Shown here: positions 8,915 to 17,920 of the stretch, piece by piece
Layout of the letters: each line of letters begins with the position of its first letter
Position numbering within the stretch: position 1 is the stretch's first letter
Origin: Bradyrhizobium daqingense
GTDB lineage: Bacteria > Pseudomonadota > Alphaproteobacteria > Rhizobiales > Xanthobacteraceae
Direction of reading: 5' to 3'
DNA length: 64,000 nt
Assembly: GCF_021044685.1 (NCBI RefSeq)
Contig: NZ_CP088014.1
Coordinates: forward strand, 1,426,001 to 1,490,000
Translations under genes and position numbers: made by a program
The notes under the pieces: model-generated
Databases searched by the model: none
What the model was told of the DNA's origin: nothing
What the model saw: only the letters and a program-made list of their open reading frames with translations

Positions 8915-9017
8915 GACTATCAGGCGAGGTGCGCATTGATCGAGGCGAGGGCTTCCGATCCGTCCCTCGCTTTGATATGTGTACCTCCAGGCAACCCGCC
9001 TCGCTGGTGGGTTCCGC

Positions 9018-9094
<77 letters not shown>

Positions 9095-9108
9095 TTCTCC
9101 ATTTCTTC

Positions 9109-10101
9109 CTAGATCGCTGATGCCGAGATCCGTGCAAAGCGCTTGCGATACTCGGCTGGCGTCACGCCGACGTGGCGGACGAAGGCACGGCGCAGCGTGT
9201 CCGCGTCGGCGAATCCGCAATGCAGGGCCACTTGTTTGGGCGGCTCGTTTCCGAGTTCCAGCAGGCGCCTCGCCGCATTGACGCGGGCCTCCTCAACCCA
9301 GGTCGCAGGCGTGATGCCAACTTCGGCGCGGAATAGCCGCGCGAAGTGACGCGCGCTGATGTCCATGCGCTTCGCGAGGCTCGCGACGCTGTGGTCGAGG
9401 CCGGGATTGGCGGCCACCCAGCGCTGCAGCTCCTGCAGCGCGGCGCGGCCGGCGGGAACGCTCTCGCCTTTCCGGCTGAACTGCATCTGTCCGCCCGGGC
9501 GCTTGAAGAACATGACGAGCTGACTCGCGACCTTCATCGCGGTTTCACGTCCGAGGTCTTCCTCGATGAGAGCAAGTGCGAGATCGAGCCCGGCGGTCAC
9601 ACCGGCAGCCGTGCGCAGCTTGCCGTCTGTCACGTAGATCGCGTCCTTGTCCACGCTGACCGACGGGAACTTCTGGGCCAGCCGGTCCGCAACGGCCCAA
9701 TGCGTCGTGATCCGTCGGCCATCCAGAAGACCCGCTGCCGCCAGGAAGAACGCACCGCTACACACCGATCCGTAGCGGCGGATCCTCGCCGCTCGCCGGC
9801 GGAGCCAATCGGTCACGACGCCATCTGCCGGCACGTCGGCAGCATTCGGGCATCCGGCGATCAGCAATGTGTCGATGTTCTCCTGGAAGCCGCGGTCGAT
9901 GATCCGGTCGGGCATCAACCGCACGCCTGACGAACTACGGATCGGGCCCGGCTCCGCTGCCGCCACGAAAAGCACATAGGCCTCGCGACCGGCCTGCACG
10001 TTTGCCTCGGCGAAGACGTCGAGCGGGCCGGCGACGTCGAGAAGCTGCACGCCCGGCAGCGCAATGATCACAACGGTCCTCGATTTTGGTTTCGCGCCCA
10101 T
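9109..10101 (-). CDS. GlxA family AraC-type transcriptional regulator (DJ-1/PfpI + HTH)
   Basis: 330 residues. The N-terminal DJ-1/PfpI-like domain contains VIIALPGVQLLDVAGPLDVF and the elbow YGSVCSGAFFLAAAGLLDGR with its conserved Cys. The C-terminal AraC domain has two helix-turn-helix units (SVASLAKRMDISARHFARLF and PPKQVALHCGFADADTLRRAF). Such proteins usually activate nearby catabolic genes. It is divergent from the HD-hydrolase and catalase genes at 10,207 and 10,912; the 105-base gap holds the likely shared control region, so these are its probable targets. Confidence 0.9.
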   Translation of the reverse strand: MGAKPKSRTVVIIALPGVQLLDVAGPLDVFAEANVQAGREAYVLFVAAAEPGPIRSSSGVRLMPDRIIDRGFQENIDTLLIAGCPNAADVPADGVVTDWLRRRAARIRRYGSVCSGAFFLAAAGLLDGRRITTHWAVADRLAQKFPSVSVDKDAIYVTDGKLRTAAGVTAGLDLALALIEEDLGRETAMKVASQLVMFFKRPGGQMQFSRKGESVPAGRAALQELQRWVAANPGLDHSVASLAKRMDISARHFARLFRAEVGITPATWVEEARVNAARRLLELGNEPPKQVALHCGFADADTLRRAFVRHVGVTPAEYRKRFARISASAI

Positions 10102-10206
10102 GTCCGCCTCGGCCGGTGTTTGTCCGTTTTAGACGTATTACCTCAATTGAGGACAAAGTACCCTGAATCTACCTTGCTGGCCACCAGAGATTTTCAGGAG
10201 CCCATC

Positions 10207-10848
10207 ATGCCAGAGATCAACAAGGCCGCCGCGATTCCCGACAGCAAACTGGCCCGCGCCATCACCGACTATATCCGCGATACCGAAACGGACCTGCTCT
10301 TCAGCCATTCCAGCCGCGTCTATCATTTTGGCGCGCTGGCCGGCATCCGCCGGGAACTGAAGTTCGACCGCGAGCTGCTCTATGCCGGCGCCATGTTTCA
10401 CGACCTCGGCCTGATGCCGGGCCACGGCAGCACGCACGAACGGTTCGAAGTCGACGGCGCGCACGCCGCCCGCGACTTCCTGCGCGGCCATGGCATCTCC
10501 GAAGCCGACGCCTACACTGTCTGGACCGCGATCGCATTGCACACCACGCCGGGCGTGCCGCAGCACATGCATCCCGTCGTCGCTCTGGTGACCGCCGGCG
10601 TCGAGATGGACGTTCTCGGGCTCACCTACAAGGATTACTCCGACGAGGAGCGCGAGGCGGTGGTGCAGGCATTTCCCCGGACGCCGCACTTCAAGGAAGA
10701 CATCATCCAGGCCTTCTACGACGGCATCAAGCACAAGTCGGACACGACCTTCGGCAACGTCAAGGCCGACGTCATCGCCGATAAGGAGCCGCATTTCCAT
10801 CGCGGCAATTTCTGCAGCGTCATCCGTGGTTCGCATTGGCACGGCTGA
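10207..10848 (+). CDS. HD domain hydrolase, cyanamide-hydratase-like
   Basis: 213 residues starting MPEINKAAAIPDSKLARAIT with CAGGAG before the ATG. The HD metal-binding pattern is visible: His in FSHSSRVYHF, His-Asp in AMFHDLGLMPGHGSTHERFE, His in AIALHTTPGV and later acidic residues. The order and spacing resemble the cyanamide hydratase (Ddi2/Cah) branch of the HD superfamily, which hydrates cyanamide or acts on related small nitrogen compounds. The true substrate is not known. It lies 63 bases upstream of the catalase and is divergent from the GlxA regulator. Confidence 0.78.
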   Translation: MPEINKAAAIPDSKLARAITDYIRDTETDLLFSHSSRVYHFGALAGIRRELKFDRELLYAGAMFHDLGLMPGHGSTHERFEVDGAHAARDFLRGHGISEADAYTVWTAIALHTTPGVPQHMHPVVALVTAGVEMDVLGLTYKDYSDEEREAVVQAFPRTPHFKEDIIQAFYDGIKHKSDTTFGNVKADVIADKEPHFHRGNFCSVIRGSHWHG

Positions 10849-10911
10849 GCGGCATCACGCGATGCTGCCCTGCCGACTTCCACTTCAAAATCACGTATCA
10901 GGAATCTTCAC

Positions 10912-12372
10912 ATGAGTGACAAGTCACACTATCTCACCCACGCGACCGGAGCGCCCGTCAGCGACAATCTCAACATCATGACGGCCGGGCGACGCGGCCC
11001 TACCCTTCTCCAGGACGTGTGGCTGATCGAAAAGCTGGCTCATTTCGATCGTGAAGTGATCCCGGAGCGGCGTATGCACGCCAAGGGTTCCGGCGCCTTC
11101 GGCACTTTCACGGTGACCCATGACATTACCCGCTACACCAAAGCGAAGATCTTCTCCGACGTCGGCAAGCAGACGCCGATGTTCGCGCGGTTCTCGACCG
11201 TCGCCGGTGAGCGCGGCGCGGCCGACGCTGAGCGCGATATTCGCGGGTTTGCGCTGAAATTCTATACCGAGGAGGGCAATTGGGACATGGTGGGCAACAA
11301 CACCCCCGTGTTCTTCTTCCGCGACCCCCTACGCTTCCCGGATCTCAATCACGCGATCAAGCGCGATCCGCGCACCGGGATGCGCAGCGCCGACAACAAT
11401 TGGGATTTCTGGACGCTGCTGCCGGAGGCGCTGCACCAGGTCACCATCGTCATGAGCGAGCGCGGCATTCCGAAGAGCTATCGGCACATGCACGGCTTCG
11501 GTAGTCATACCTACAGCTTCCTCAATGCCGCCAATGAGCGGACCTGGGTGAAGTTTCATTTCCACACGCAGCAAGGCGTCGAGAACCTGACGGACGCCGA
11601 GGCCGAAGCACTCGTCGGCAAGGATCGCGAGTCGCATCAGCGCGACCTGTTCGGGAGCATCGAGCGTGGCGATTTTCCGCGCTGGACGATGTTCGTGCAG
11701 ATCATGACCGATCAACAAGCCAAGGCGTTTGCGTTCAACCCGTTCGATCTGACCAAGGTCTGGCCGAAAGCGGACTTTCCGCTGATCCAGGTCGGCTATT
11801 TCGAATTGAACCGCAATCCGGAAAACGTCTTCGCCGAGGTCGAGCAGGCGTCGTTCTCGCCGGCCCATGTCGTGCCGGGTATTGGTTTCTCGCCCGACAA
11901 GATGCTGCAGGCCCGGCTGTTCTCCTATGGCGACGCGGCACGGTACCGCCTTGGCGTCAACCATCACCTGATCCCGGTCAATGCGCCGAAATGTCCGTAC
12001 CACAGCTACCATCGCGACGGCGCGATGCGGACGGACGGCAATCTGGGGAGGACGCCGACCTATTTCCCGAACAGCCACGGCGAGTGGGCCGATCAGCCCG
12101 ATCTCAATGAGCCGCCGCTTGAGATCGACGGCGCGGCCGCCCACTGGGATCATCGTGTCGACGATGACCATTATCAACAGCCAGGCAACCTGTTCCGCAT
12201 GATGAATGCGGAGCAGCGGCAGGTCCTGTTCGACAATACGGCACGCGCCGTCGGCGGTGCTGCCGTCCACATCCAGGAGCGTCACATCGCAAATTGTACG
12301 AAGGCTGATCCAGCCTATGGCACCGGTGTCCGCATGGCGCTGATGCGCCTTGCCACGGTCCGCTCCAAATAG
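10912..12372 (+). CDS. katA: heme catalase, small-subunit clade
   Basis: 486 residues, the usual length of small-subunit monofunctional catalases. Seen in order: [20 protein letters not shown], the distal His in [33 protein letters not shown], the distal Asn in [14 protein letters not shown], and the proximal heme ligand Tyr in [15 protein letters not shown]. It converts hydrogen peroxide to water and oxygen in the cytoplasm. No signal peptide is seen. It follows the HD hydrolase gene and probably shares its transcript, so both may answer to the divergent GlxA-type regulator. Confidence 0.95.
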   Translation: MSDKSHYLTHATGAPVSDNLNIMTAGRRGPTLLQDVWLIEKLAHFDREVIPERRMHAKGSGAFGTFTVTHDITRYTKAKIFSDVGKQTPMFARFSTVAGERGAADAERDIRGFALKFYTEEGNWDMVGNNTPVFFFRDPLRFPDLNHAIKRDPRTGMRSADNNWDFWTLLPEALHQVTIVMSERGIPKSYRHMHGFGSHTYSFLNAANERTWVKFHFHTQQGVENLTDAEAEALVGKDRESHQRDLFGSIERGDFPRWTMFVQIMTDQQAKAFAFNPFDLTKVWPKADFPLIQVGYFELNRNPENVFAEVEQASFSPAHVVPGIGFSPDKMLQARLFSYGDAARYRLGVNHHLIPVNAPKCPYHSYHRDGAMRTDGNLGRTPTYFPNSHGEWADQPDLNEPPLEIDGAAAHWDHRVDDDHYQQPGNLFRMMNAEQRQVLFDNTARAVGGAAVHIQERHIANCTKADPAYGTGVRMALMRLATVRSK

Positions 12373-12552
12373 GCGAACATCCCAGGCGGGGCAGCTCTTG
12401 CGCCGAAGGCCGGGGCGCCGCTCTGCCCGGGATTGCTGATTTGTCATGGGTCACGTCTCTGATTGCGAAGGACTCCGGCGCAAAAATTGCTAGAAGTTGG
12501 GCTTCCTTTCGCCCACCGAGGGCCGGCGGCCTCACCGCTACATCCGGAGACC

Positions 12553-13695
12553 ATGATGCCTTTCGACCTGATCCTGCGCGGCGGCCGTGTGATCGACCCG
12601 TCCCAGAAGCTCGACGCCGCGACGGATGTCGCCTTTGCGGACGGCAAGGTCGCCGCGATCGGCAGCGGGCTCAAGGCGGATCCGGGCACGGATGTGCGCG
12701 ACGTCTCGAAATACATCGTGACGCCGGGGCTGATCGATCTCCACACTCATGTCTATTGGGGCGGCACCTCGCTCGGCATCGATGCCGAGGAATTCTGCCG
12801 CCTCTCCGGCGTCACCACCGCCATCGATACCGGCAGCGCCGGGCCCGGCAATTTCGCCGGCTTCCGCAAGCACGTGATCGAGCCGAGCCAGGTTCGCATC
12901 CTCGCTTATCTGCACGTCTCGCATGCCGGCATCTTCGGCTTCTCGCACCGGATCATGGTCGGCGAAAGCGAGGAGCTGCGGCTGATGAATCCGATAGAGG
13001 CGGCCAAGGTGGCCGACGCCAACCGCGACCTCATCGTCGGCATCAAGGTGCGCGTCGGCCTGCATTCCTCAGGCACGTCTGGAACCGTGCCGCTCGACAT
13101 CGCGCTCCAGGTGGCCGACGAGGTCGGCATGCCCTTGATGGCGCATATCGATCATCCGCCGCCGAGCTATGAAGAGGTGCTGGCGCGCCTGCGGCCCGGC
13201 GACGTGCTGACCCACGCGTTCCGCCCCTTCCCCAACACGCCGGCAACCGCGCAGGGCACGGTGAAGAGGGCGGTGCTGGATGCGCGCGAGCGCGGCGTGC
13301 TGTTCGACATCGGCCACGGCAAGGGCTCGTTCGCGTTCAAGACCGCGCGCGCGATGCTCGCCAACGGTTTCTATCCCGATACGATCTCGTCCGACATCCA
13401 CATGCTGTGCATTGATGGTCCCGCCTACGACCAGGTCACGACCATGTCGAAGTTCCTGTGCATGGGCATGGAGCTGCCGGACGTGGTCGCGGCCTCCACC
13501 GTGAATGCCGCCATGGCGCTGCGCCGCCCCGAGCTCGGCAGCCTCAAGCCGGGCAGCGTCGGCGACGCCACGCTGATCTCCGTGAAGCAAGGCCAGTTCG
13601 ATTACGAGGACGTCGTCGGCGAGCACCTGATCGGCGACCGCAAGATCGTCTCCGAAGGCGTCGTCATCGGCGGCCGCTGGTGGCATCCGAATTGA
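12553..13695 (+). CDS. amidohydrolase/deacetylase family metallohydrolase
   Basis: 380 residues starting MMPFDLILRGGRVIDPSQK. The TIM-barrel amidohydrolase signature LIDLHTHVYWGG (HxH metal ligands) is near residue 63; a metal-bridging Lys is likely in LIVGIKVRVGLHSSG, with His in LMAHIDHPP and DVLTHAFRPFPNTP and Asp in ISSDIHMLC. It probably hydrolyses an N-acyl amino acid or cyclic amide in the cytoplasm; the substrate is unknown. The last 17 codons (from 13,627) have a diverged second copy at 15,806 downstream of the next gene, see the repeats. Confidence 0.87.
   Translation: MMPFDLILRGGRVIDPSQKLDAATDVAFADGKVAAIGSGLKADPGTDVRDVSKYIVTPGLIDLHTHVYWGGTSLGIDAEEFCRLSGVTTAIDTGSAGPGNFAGFRKHVIEPSQVRILAYLHVSHAGIFGFSHRIMVGESEELRLMNPIEAAKVADANRDLIVGIKVRVGLHSSGTSGTVPLDIALQVADEVGMPLMAHIDHPPPSYEEVLARLRPGDVLTHAFRPFPNTPATAQGTVKRAVLDARERGVLFDIGHGKGSFAFKTARAMLANGFYPDTISSDIHMLCIDGPAYDQVTTMSKFLCMGMELPDVVAASTVNAAMALRRPELGSLKPGSVGDATLISVKQGQFDYEDVVGEHLIGDRKIVSEGVVIGGRWWHPN
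13627..13678 (+). repeat. direct repeat, left copy (amidohydrolase 3' end)
   Basis: This is the coding 3' end of the amidohydrolase gene, encoding LIGDRKIVSEGVVIGGRWW. It matches 15,806-15,857 with a few mismatches, including an uninterrupted 23-base identical block (from CTCCGAAGGC). The two copies are 2,179 bases apart and bracket the caspase/TPR gene. Confidence 0.85.
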
Positions 13696-13807
13696 TGGAT
13701 GTGACTCAACTGGACGGCAAACATCTGGTCTGGTGCCGAGAAGGAAAGTTCAGGTGGCAATGAGAGATATCGTCCAGGCCGCTTTAGTTTCGCAAGCCAT
13801 CAAATCC

Positions 13808-15796
13808 ATGAGGAGGGCTGCGGCATTCACCTTGCTCGTCACCGTTGTTTCTTTCCTTCTCGCGCAGAGTTGTTGGGCGGCATCGCAATCGCGCGAAAAC
13901 TGCAAAAACAGAGGCTTTGATGCTGATGGAACGATTCAGGCATGCACAGACCTTCTGCAAAAGCGGAGCTGGGATAGCTTTGTGCACCTTCACGTTCGTT
14001 CGGTAGCTTGGCTCGCAAAACAAAATTGCGAGCAAGCGTTGTCTGACGAGAATGAATCCATTCGATTGTTTCTCACCGATCCACTCGTTGCACGCAAGAA
14101 GATGAGCGAGGAGGATCGAAACTTCTTTCGAAGGGGTGGATTCCTGGGAAGGATAGAAATCTATCTCTTCTGCTTCTTGAATTACGACAAGGCGCTCTCG
14201 GTTGTTGAGGAAGCCCTTGCGATCTATCCAGATGATACGGATCTGTATAATCGTCGCGGCCTTATCTACATCCAAACCAAAAATTTCGACCAAGCGTTCA
14301 GGGACCTGCAGCGCGCCATTGATCTGGCAGACAAGAAGGACGTCGCTCTTAATAACCGCGCAAGCGTCTTTAACGGTCTCGGAGACTTCGATAATGCTAT
14401 TCGAGATGCGAACGGTGCGATCGCCTTTAATCCGAGGAGCGAAGGCGCCCATGTCAACCGTGCTGTGGCTTTGAGCGGCAAGGGAGAGCACGGCCGCGCC
14501 ATCGAAGAAATCAATGTGGCGCTCAGACTAGATCCAAAGAATCAAGCAGGGCCGTTGGCTCAGCGTAGCAAGTATCATTTAAAAGGGGGTGACCTGGATT
14601 CGGCGCTGAAGGATATCTCGCGGTCAATTGCGTTGTTCGAGCAGAGCAAGGTCGAGCCGATTATCGCACTTTGCGTGCGCGGAGACCTCTTTAGGTTTCA
14701 GGGGCAGCTTTCGCGCTCACTCGAAGATTTTGATCGAGCGATCCGTTCGCGCGCAGATTTTGCTGCCGCATATACTGGTCGCGGGCTGACCTATGAGCGA
14801 ATGGGGAATCTGAAGAATGCGCGGACTGATTTCGAAAAGGCCTTGGGATTTCCCGCGCAGCAATATGACAACAATCTCGAAGCGCAGACGACCGCGCGAG
14901 CGAGGCTTGCGGCGTTAGACTCGGGTGAAGCTCAACCCGTCATACCCGCCACGACGGGCAAGCCCGTGGCGCCGTTTTCGGTCACCACACCGCCCTTGGT
15001 CGCGCCAGTATTGGCTCATCCCCGTTTGCTGCCTGGTTCCGAGCGCCAAGGCCGCCGGGTCGCCCCCGTCATCGGCAACGCCGCCTATCAAAGGGCTGGA
15101 ATCCTAAAGAACCCACTGAACGATTCCGAAGCAGTTGCAGCTGCCCTTCGGAACATTGGTTTCGACGAAGTGATGGTAGCGACGGATACGACCAAGGAGC
15201 GGCTCACGGCAGCCCTTCAAGGGTTTGCGCGCGCCTCTGACAATGCCGATTGGGCCGTCGTCTATTATTCAGGACACGGCATTGAGATGGCCGGAAGAAA
15301 CTATTTGCTTCCGATTGACGTTACGCTGAGAACCGACCGAGACGTGCAGTTCGAGGCAGTGCCCGTTGATCAGGTGATGGCATCGATAGATGGCGCGCGT
15401 AAGCTGAAGCTGATCGTGCTGGACGCCTGTCGCAACAACCCATTCGCGGACACAATCAAGCGAACGGGACCGCGTGAAGCCGTAACGCTCGATGCGAGCA
15501 ACGTCGGCGAGATCGGGACTCGCGCGGTCGGGCGGGGACTTGGCGAAATCAAGGTAAAGGGCGCTTCGCTCGTCGTTTTCGCGGCAAAGCATGGCCAGAC
15601 TGCCCTCGATGGCGAAGGACGGAATTCGCCCTTTGCAATAGCGCTGGTTCAGCGCATCGCAACGCCTGGCGTGGAAATGAACAAGGTCTTTCGGCTCGTC
15701 CGCGACGATGTGTTGGAAGCGACGGCGGGAAGGCAAGAGCCCTACACTTACGGATCACTACCCGGTAGAGAGGACTTCTTCTTTGTCAGTAAATGA
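13808..15796 (+). CDS. secreted TPR protein with C-terminal caspase-like (peptidase C14) domain
   Basis: 662 residues from ATG 13808, which opens directly into a signal peptide (MRRAAAFTLLVTVVSFLLAQ, cleavage near CWA); ATG 13760 or GTG 13733 would add 16 or 25 residues. Residues about 100-370 form TPR repeats (for example YDKALSVVEEALAIYPDD, FDNAIRDANGAIAFNPRS). The caspase domain starts at GRRVAPVIGNAAYQRAG; the dyad is His490 in VVYYSGHGIEM and Cys541 in LIVLDACRNNPF. Caspase-like metacaspases cut after basic residues or act in stress or cell-death responses. Base composition is less GC-rich than its neighbours, and it is flanked by a direct repeat, so it looks acquired. Confidence 0.85.
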   Translation: MRRAAAFTLLVTVVSFLLAQSCWAASQSRENCKNRGFDADGTIQACTDLLQKRSWDSFVHLHVRSVAWLAKQNCEQALSDENESIRLFLTDPLVARKKMSEEDRNFFRRGGFLGRIEIYLFCFLNYDKALSVVEEALAIYPDDTDLYNRRGLIYIQTKNFDQAFRDLQRAIDLADKKDVALNNRASVFNGLGDFDNAIRDANGAIAFNPRSEGAHVNRAVALSGKGEHGRAIEEINVALRLDPKNQAGPLAQRSKYHLKGGDLDSALKDISRSIALFEQSKVEPIIALCVRGDLFRFQGQLSRSLEDFDRAIRSRADFAAAYTGRGLTYERMGNLKNARTDFEKALGFPAQQYDNNLEAQTTARARLAALDSGEAQPVIPATTGKPVAPFSVTTPPLVAPVLAHPRLLPGSERQGRRVAPVIGNAAYQRAGILKNPLNDSEAVAAALRNIGFDEVMVATDTTKERLTAALQGFARASDNADWAVVYYSGHGIEMAGRNYLLPIDVTLRTDRDVQFEAVPVDQVMASIDGARKLKLIVLDACRNNPFADTIKRTGPREAVTLDASNVGEIGTRAVGRGLGEIKVKGASLVVFAAKHGQTALDGEGRNSPFAIALVQRIATPGVEMNKVFRLVRDDVLEATAGRQEPYTYGSLPGREDFFFVSK

Positions 15797-15805
15797 TGGC
15801 GTCCC

Positions 15806-15857
15806 CTGATCGGGGATCGCGAGGTCGGCTCCGAAGGCGTCGTCATCGGCGCCCGCC
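15806..15857 (+). repeat. direct repeat, right copy (orphan amidohydrolase 3' end)
   Basis: Starting 10 bases after the caspase gene stop, this stretch translates to LIGDREVGSEGVVIGARLS, clearly the C-terminus of an amidohydrolase like the one at 12,553-13,695 but diverged from it. There is no start or catalytic part, so it is a remnant rather than a gene. Confidence 0.85.
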
Positions 15858-15946
15858 TATCCCAAACGTGCGGCCCATCCGGCAAGGTTCGTAGATCTCT
15901 CCGGGCGCTCCCTCACTATGCGCCGTATCCCGGCGAGAGCTTGTCC

Positions 15947-15970
15947 CTCAGGGCCGAGCACGGCCCTGAG
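15947..15970. other. perfect 10-bp hairpin
   Basis: CTCAGGGCCG and CGGCCCTGAG are exact reverse complements separated by AGCA. It lies between the caspase gene and the convergent hydrolase, where a terminator would be useful, but neither strand has a T-run after it. The remaining sequence from 15,858 to 16,075 shows no gene. Confidence 0.6.
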
Positions 15971-16075
15971 TCGTCAATCTCGATCCGGGACTGCGCGGTG
16001 GCAACGACTTGCTGCTTCACATCACCGCGCTGGAAGGGATGGATCTCGCTCCATGGGATGAATCGCGTAGATCGG

Positions 16076-16801
16076 TCAGTCGCGTCCCGCCGCCATGATC
16101 GCGCCGGCGAGCCGCGCCGGATCGGAGAAGCACAGCTCGTGGCTTCCCGCCACCTGCACCAGGCGAAACAGGCCGAGCTTCTCCGACAGGCGCGGATGCC
16201 AGCCATGGCTGTGCGGCAGCGCGGTGTCTTCGGTGCAGTTGATGTAGGATTTGGCCAGCTGCATCTCTGCCGGATTGGTCTTGAGGGTGATCTTGTCGGT
16301 GAAGGTTGCCAGCGGATGCGGATTGAGGACGTCGTAGGCTTTCTGCGCCGTCTCAAGGTCGGCATCGTTGATGAAGGCCTCGCGCCAGATCGGGAAGGGC
16401 AGCACCACCGAGCCGTCGCCGCGCTCGGCTGCGATGGCGTCGAACAGCCCGACATAGTGCGGCGGCACCATGTCGTTGAGGCTTTCACCGTTGTTGGGCA
16501 CGAACGCATTCCAATAGACCAGGCGGCGGATGCGCTCCGGCGCGAGGTCGGCAACGCCGGTGATGACCATGCCGCCGTAGGAATGGCCGAGCAGGATGAC
16601 GTCCTTCAGATTGTTCTCGGCAAGGTAGTCGGCGATCGACTGGATCGCCTCCTTCAAGCCGGTCGTCTTGGCATCGCCCGGACGGTTGCCCCTGATGGTG
16701 GGGGTATGGACCTGATGGCCCGCCGCGCGGATCGGTGCGGCGACAGGCTCGAACTCGGCGCCGGTGTGCCAGGCGCCGTGGACGAGAACGTAGGTCGACA
16801 T
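16076..16801 (-). CDS. alpha/beta hydrolase (salicylate-esterase/HNL-like)
   Basis: 241 residues starting MSTYVLVHGAWHTGAEFEPV, with GGGAGGAG before the ATG. The oxyanion motif is VLVHGAWH, the nucleophile elbow is VILLGHSYGGMVITG (Ser near residue 79), and the late His lies in QVAGSHELCFSDP. This pattern matches small cytoplasmic esterases related to plant salicylate-binding protein 2 and hydroxynitrile lyases, common in soil bacteria. The substrate is unknown. It is divergent from the AraC regulator at 16,939, which probably controls it. Confidence 0.85.
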   Translation of the reverse strand: MSTYVLVHGAWHTGAEFEPVAAPIRAAGHQVHTPTIRGNRPGDAKTTGLKEAIQSIADYLAENNLKDVILLGHSYGGMVITGVADLAPERIRRLVYWNAFVPNNGESLNDMVPPHYVGLFDAIAAERGDGSVVLPFPIWREAFINDADLETAQKAYDVLNPHPLATFTDKITLKTNPAEMQLAKSYINCTEDTALPHSHGWHPRLSEKLGLFRLVQVAGSHELCFSDPARLAGAIMAAGRD

Positions 16802-16938
16802 GTTGTGGCTCCTCCCGAGGGTGTGGTTAGATCGGCGCATGATGCCTTGGCGGGGTATATGGCCGCGTGGCAAATCTGGACCGGTCACGAATTCGTTGCT
16901 TGGCTGTGAGTGAACCGGATTGGTCTCGGAGTGAACCG

Positions 16939-17919
16939 ATGCAGCAGATCGACCGCGCCGTTCCGCCGCGGCAATCAGCCTGGAATACGGTGGGCGTCCG
17001 GCCGGCGGAGCAGTTCGCCTATTATCGCGAGGCGATCTGCCAGGCCTTCATGAATCTGACGCCGGAGCCGGCGGCAGCAAGCGGCTTTCCGGCCAGTGTC
17101 GAGCACGTCCGTCTCGGCGATGCCGCGATCAACCGCGTCAGCTTTCCCGAGCACGTCGTGCGCCGCTCCGCTTCCGATATCGCGGCGTCCGATCGCAGTT
17201 GCTTCTACCTCAATCTGAAGCTGGCCGGCCGCTGCCGCATACAACAGGGGGATGGCGAGATCAGCCTGTCGCCCGGACAGGTCGCAATCTTCGACAGCGA
17301 CCGGCAGTTTGCGCTTCTGCACGACCGCGGTCGGCAATTGCGCGTCGCCTCGTTCTGGGTACCGGCGGAGGCCTTGCGGGACCGGCTGCCCGCCTCGTTC
17401 GACGTCGGGGCGGCCCGCGTCTCCGACGATCCCTTCGTCGGCCATCTCATCGTCGAGACCGCACGAACGCTCAGCGACGGCGCGCTGCGCATGACCGAGG
17501 ATGAGGGCATGCGGCTGTTCCGGGCGTTGATCGAACTGGTCGCGGTGAGCCTGTCGCGACGCGGCCGCACGGGCGCTGCGGAGATGGAAAGTCTCGCCGA
17601 TGCCACGGCGCTGGCGGTGAAGCGCGCCATTCACCGCCGGCTCCGCGAGCCCGGCCTTGCGGTCGCCGACGTTGCCGATGCCGTCGGCATCAGCGAGCGC
17701 TACGTGCACAAGCTCCTGGCGCGATCGGGCTCCAGCTTCACCGACTTCGTCATCGACCATCGGCTCGATGGTGCGGCCAGGGATCTCGGCGATCCCGCGA
17801 TGGCGAATCGTGCGATCGGCGCCATCGCATTCGACTGGGGCTTCTCGGACCTCTCCCACTTCACGCGGCGCTTCAAGCAGCGCTTCGGCTGCCGCCCGCG
17901 CGACTGGCGCTCACGATGA
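16939..17919 (+). CDS. AraC family transcriptional regulator
   Basis: 326 residues from ATG 16939 (MQQIDRAVPPRQSAWNTVGV). The N-terminal half is an AraC ligand-binding-like domain with a cupin pattern (GEISLSPGQVAIFDSD). The C-terminal third has two helix-turn-helix units: LAVADVADAVGISERYVHKLL and AIGAIAFDWGFSDLSHFTRRF, the second ending in the typical FKQRFGCRPRDWR. It is divergent from the alpha/beta hydrolase across a 137-base gap, the usual layout for a local activator. It ends one base before the convergent acyl-CoA dehydrogenase stop. Confidence 0.9.
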   Translation: MQQIDRAVPPRQSAWNTVGVRPAEQFAYYREAICQAFMNLTPEPAAASGFPASVEHVRLGDAAINRVSFPEHVVRRSASDIAASDRSCFYLNLKLAGRCRIQQGDGEISLSPGQVAIFDSDRQFALLHDRGRQLRVASFWVPAEALRDRLPASFDVGAARVSDDPFVGHLIVETARTLSDGALRMTEDEGMRLFRALIELVAVSLSRRGRTGAAEMESLADATALAVKRAIHRRLREPGLAVADVADAVGISERYVHKLLARSGSSFTDFVIDHRLDGAARDLGDPAMANRAIGAIAFDWGFSDLSHFTRRFKQRFGCRPRDWRSR

Positions 17920-17920
17920 T

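Noticed and set aside
13627..15857. A composite transposon carrying the caspase gene between direct repeats
   Set aside because: The 52-base copies encode an amidohydrolase end, not an IS, and no transposase or terminal inverted repeat is visible.
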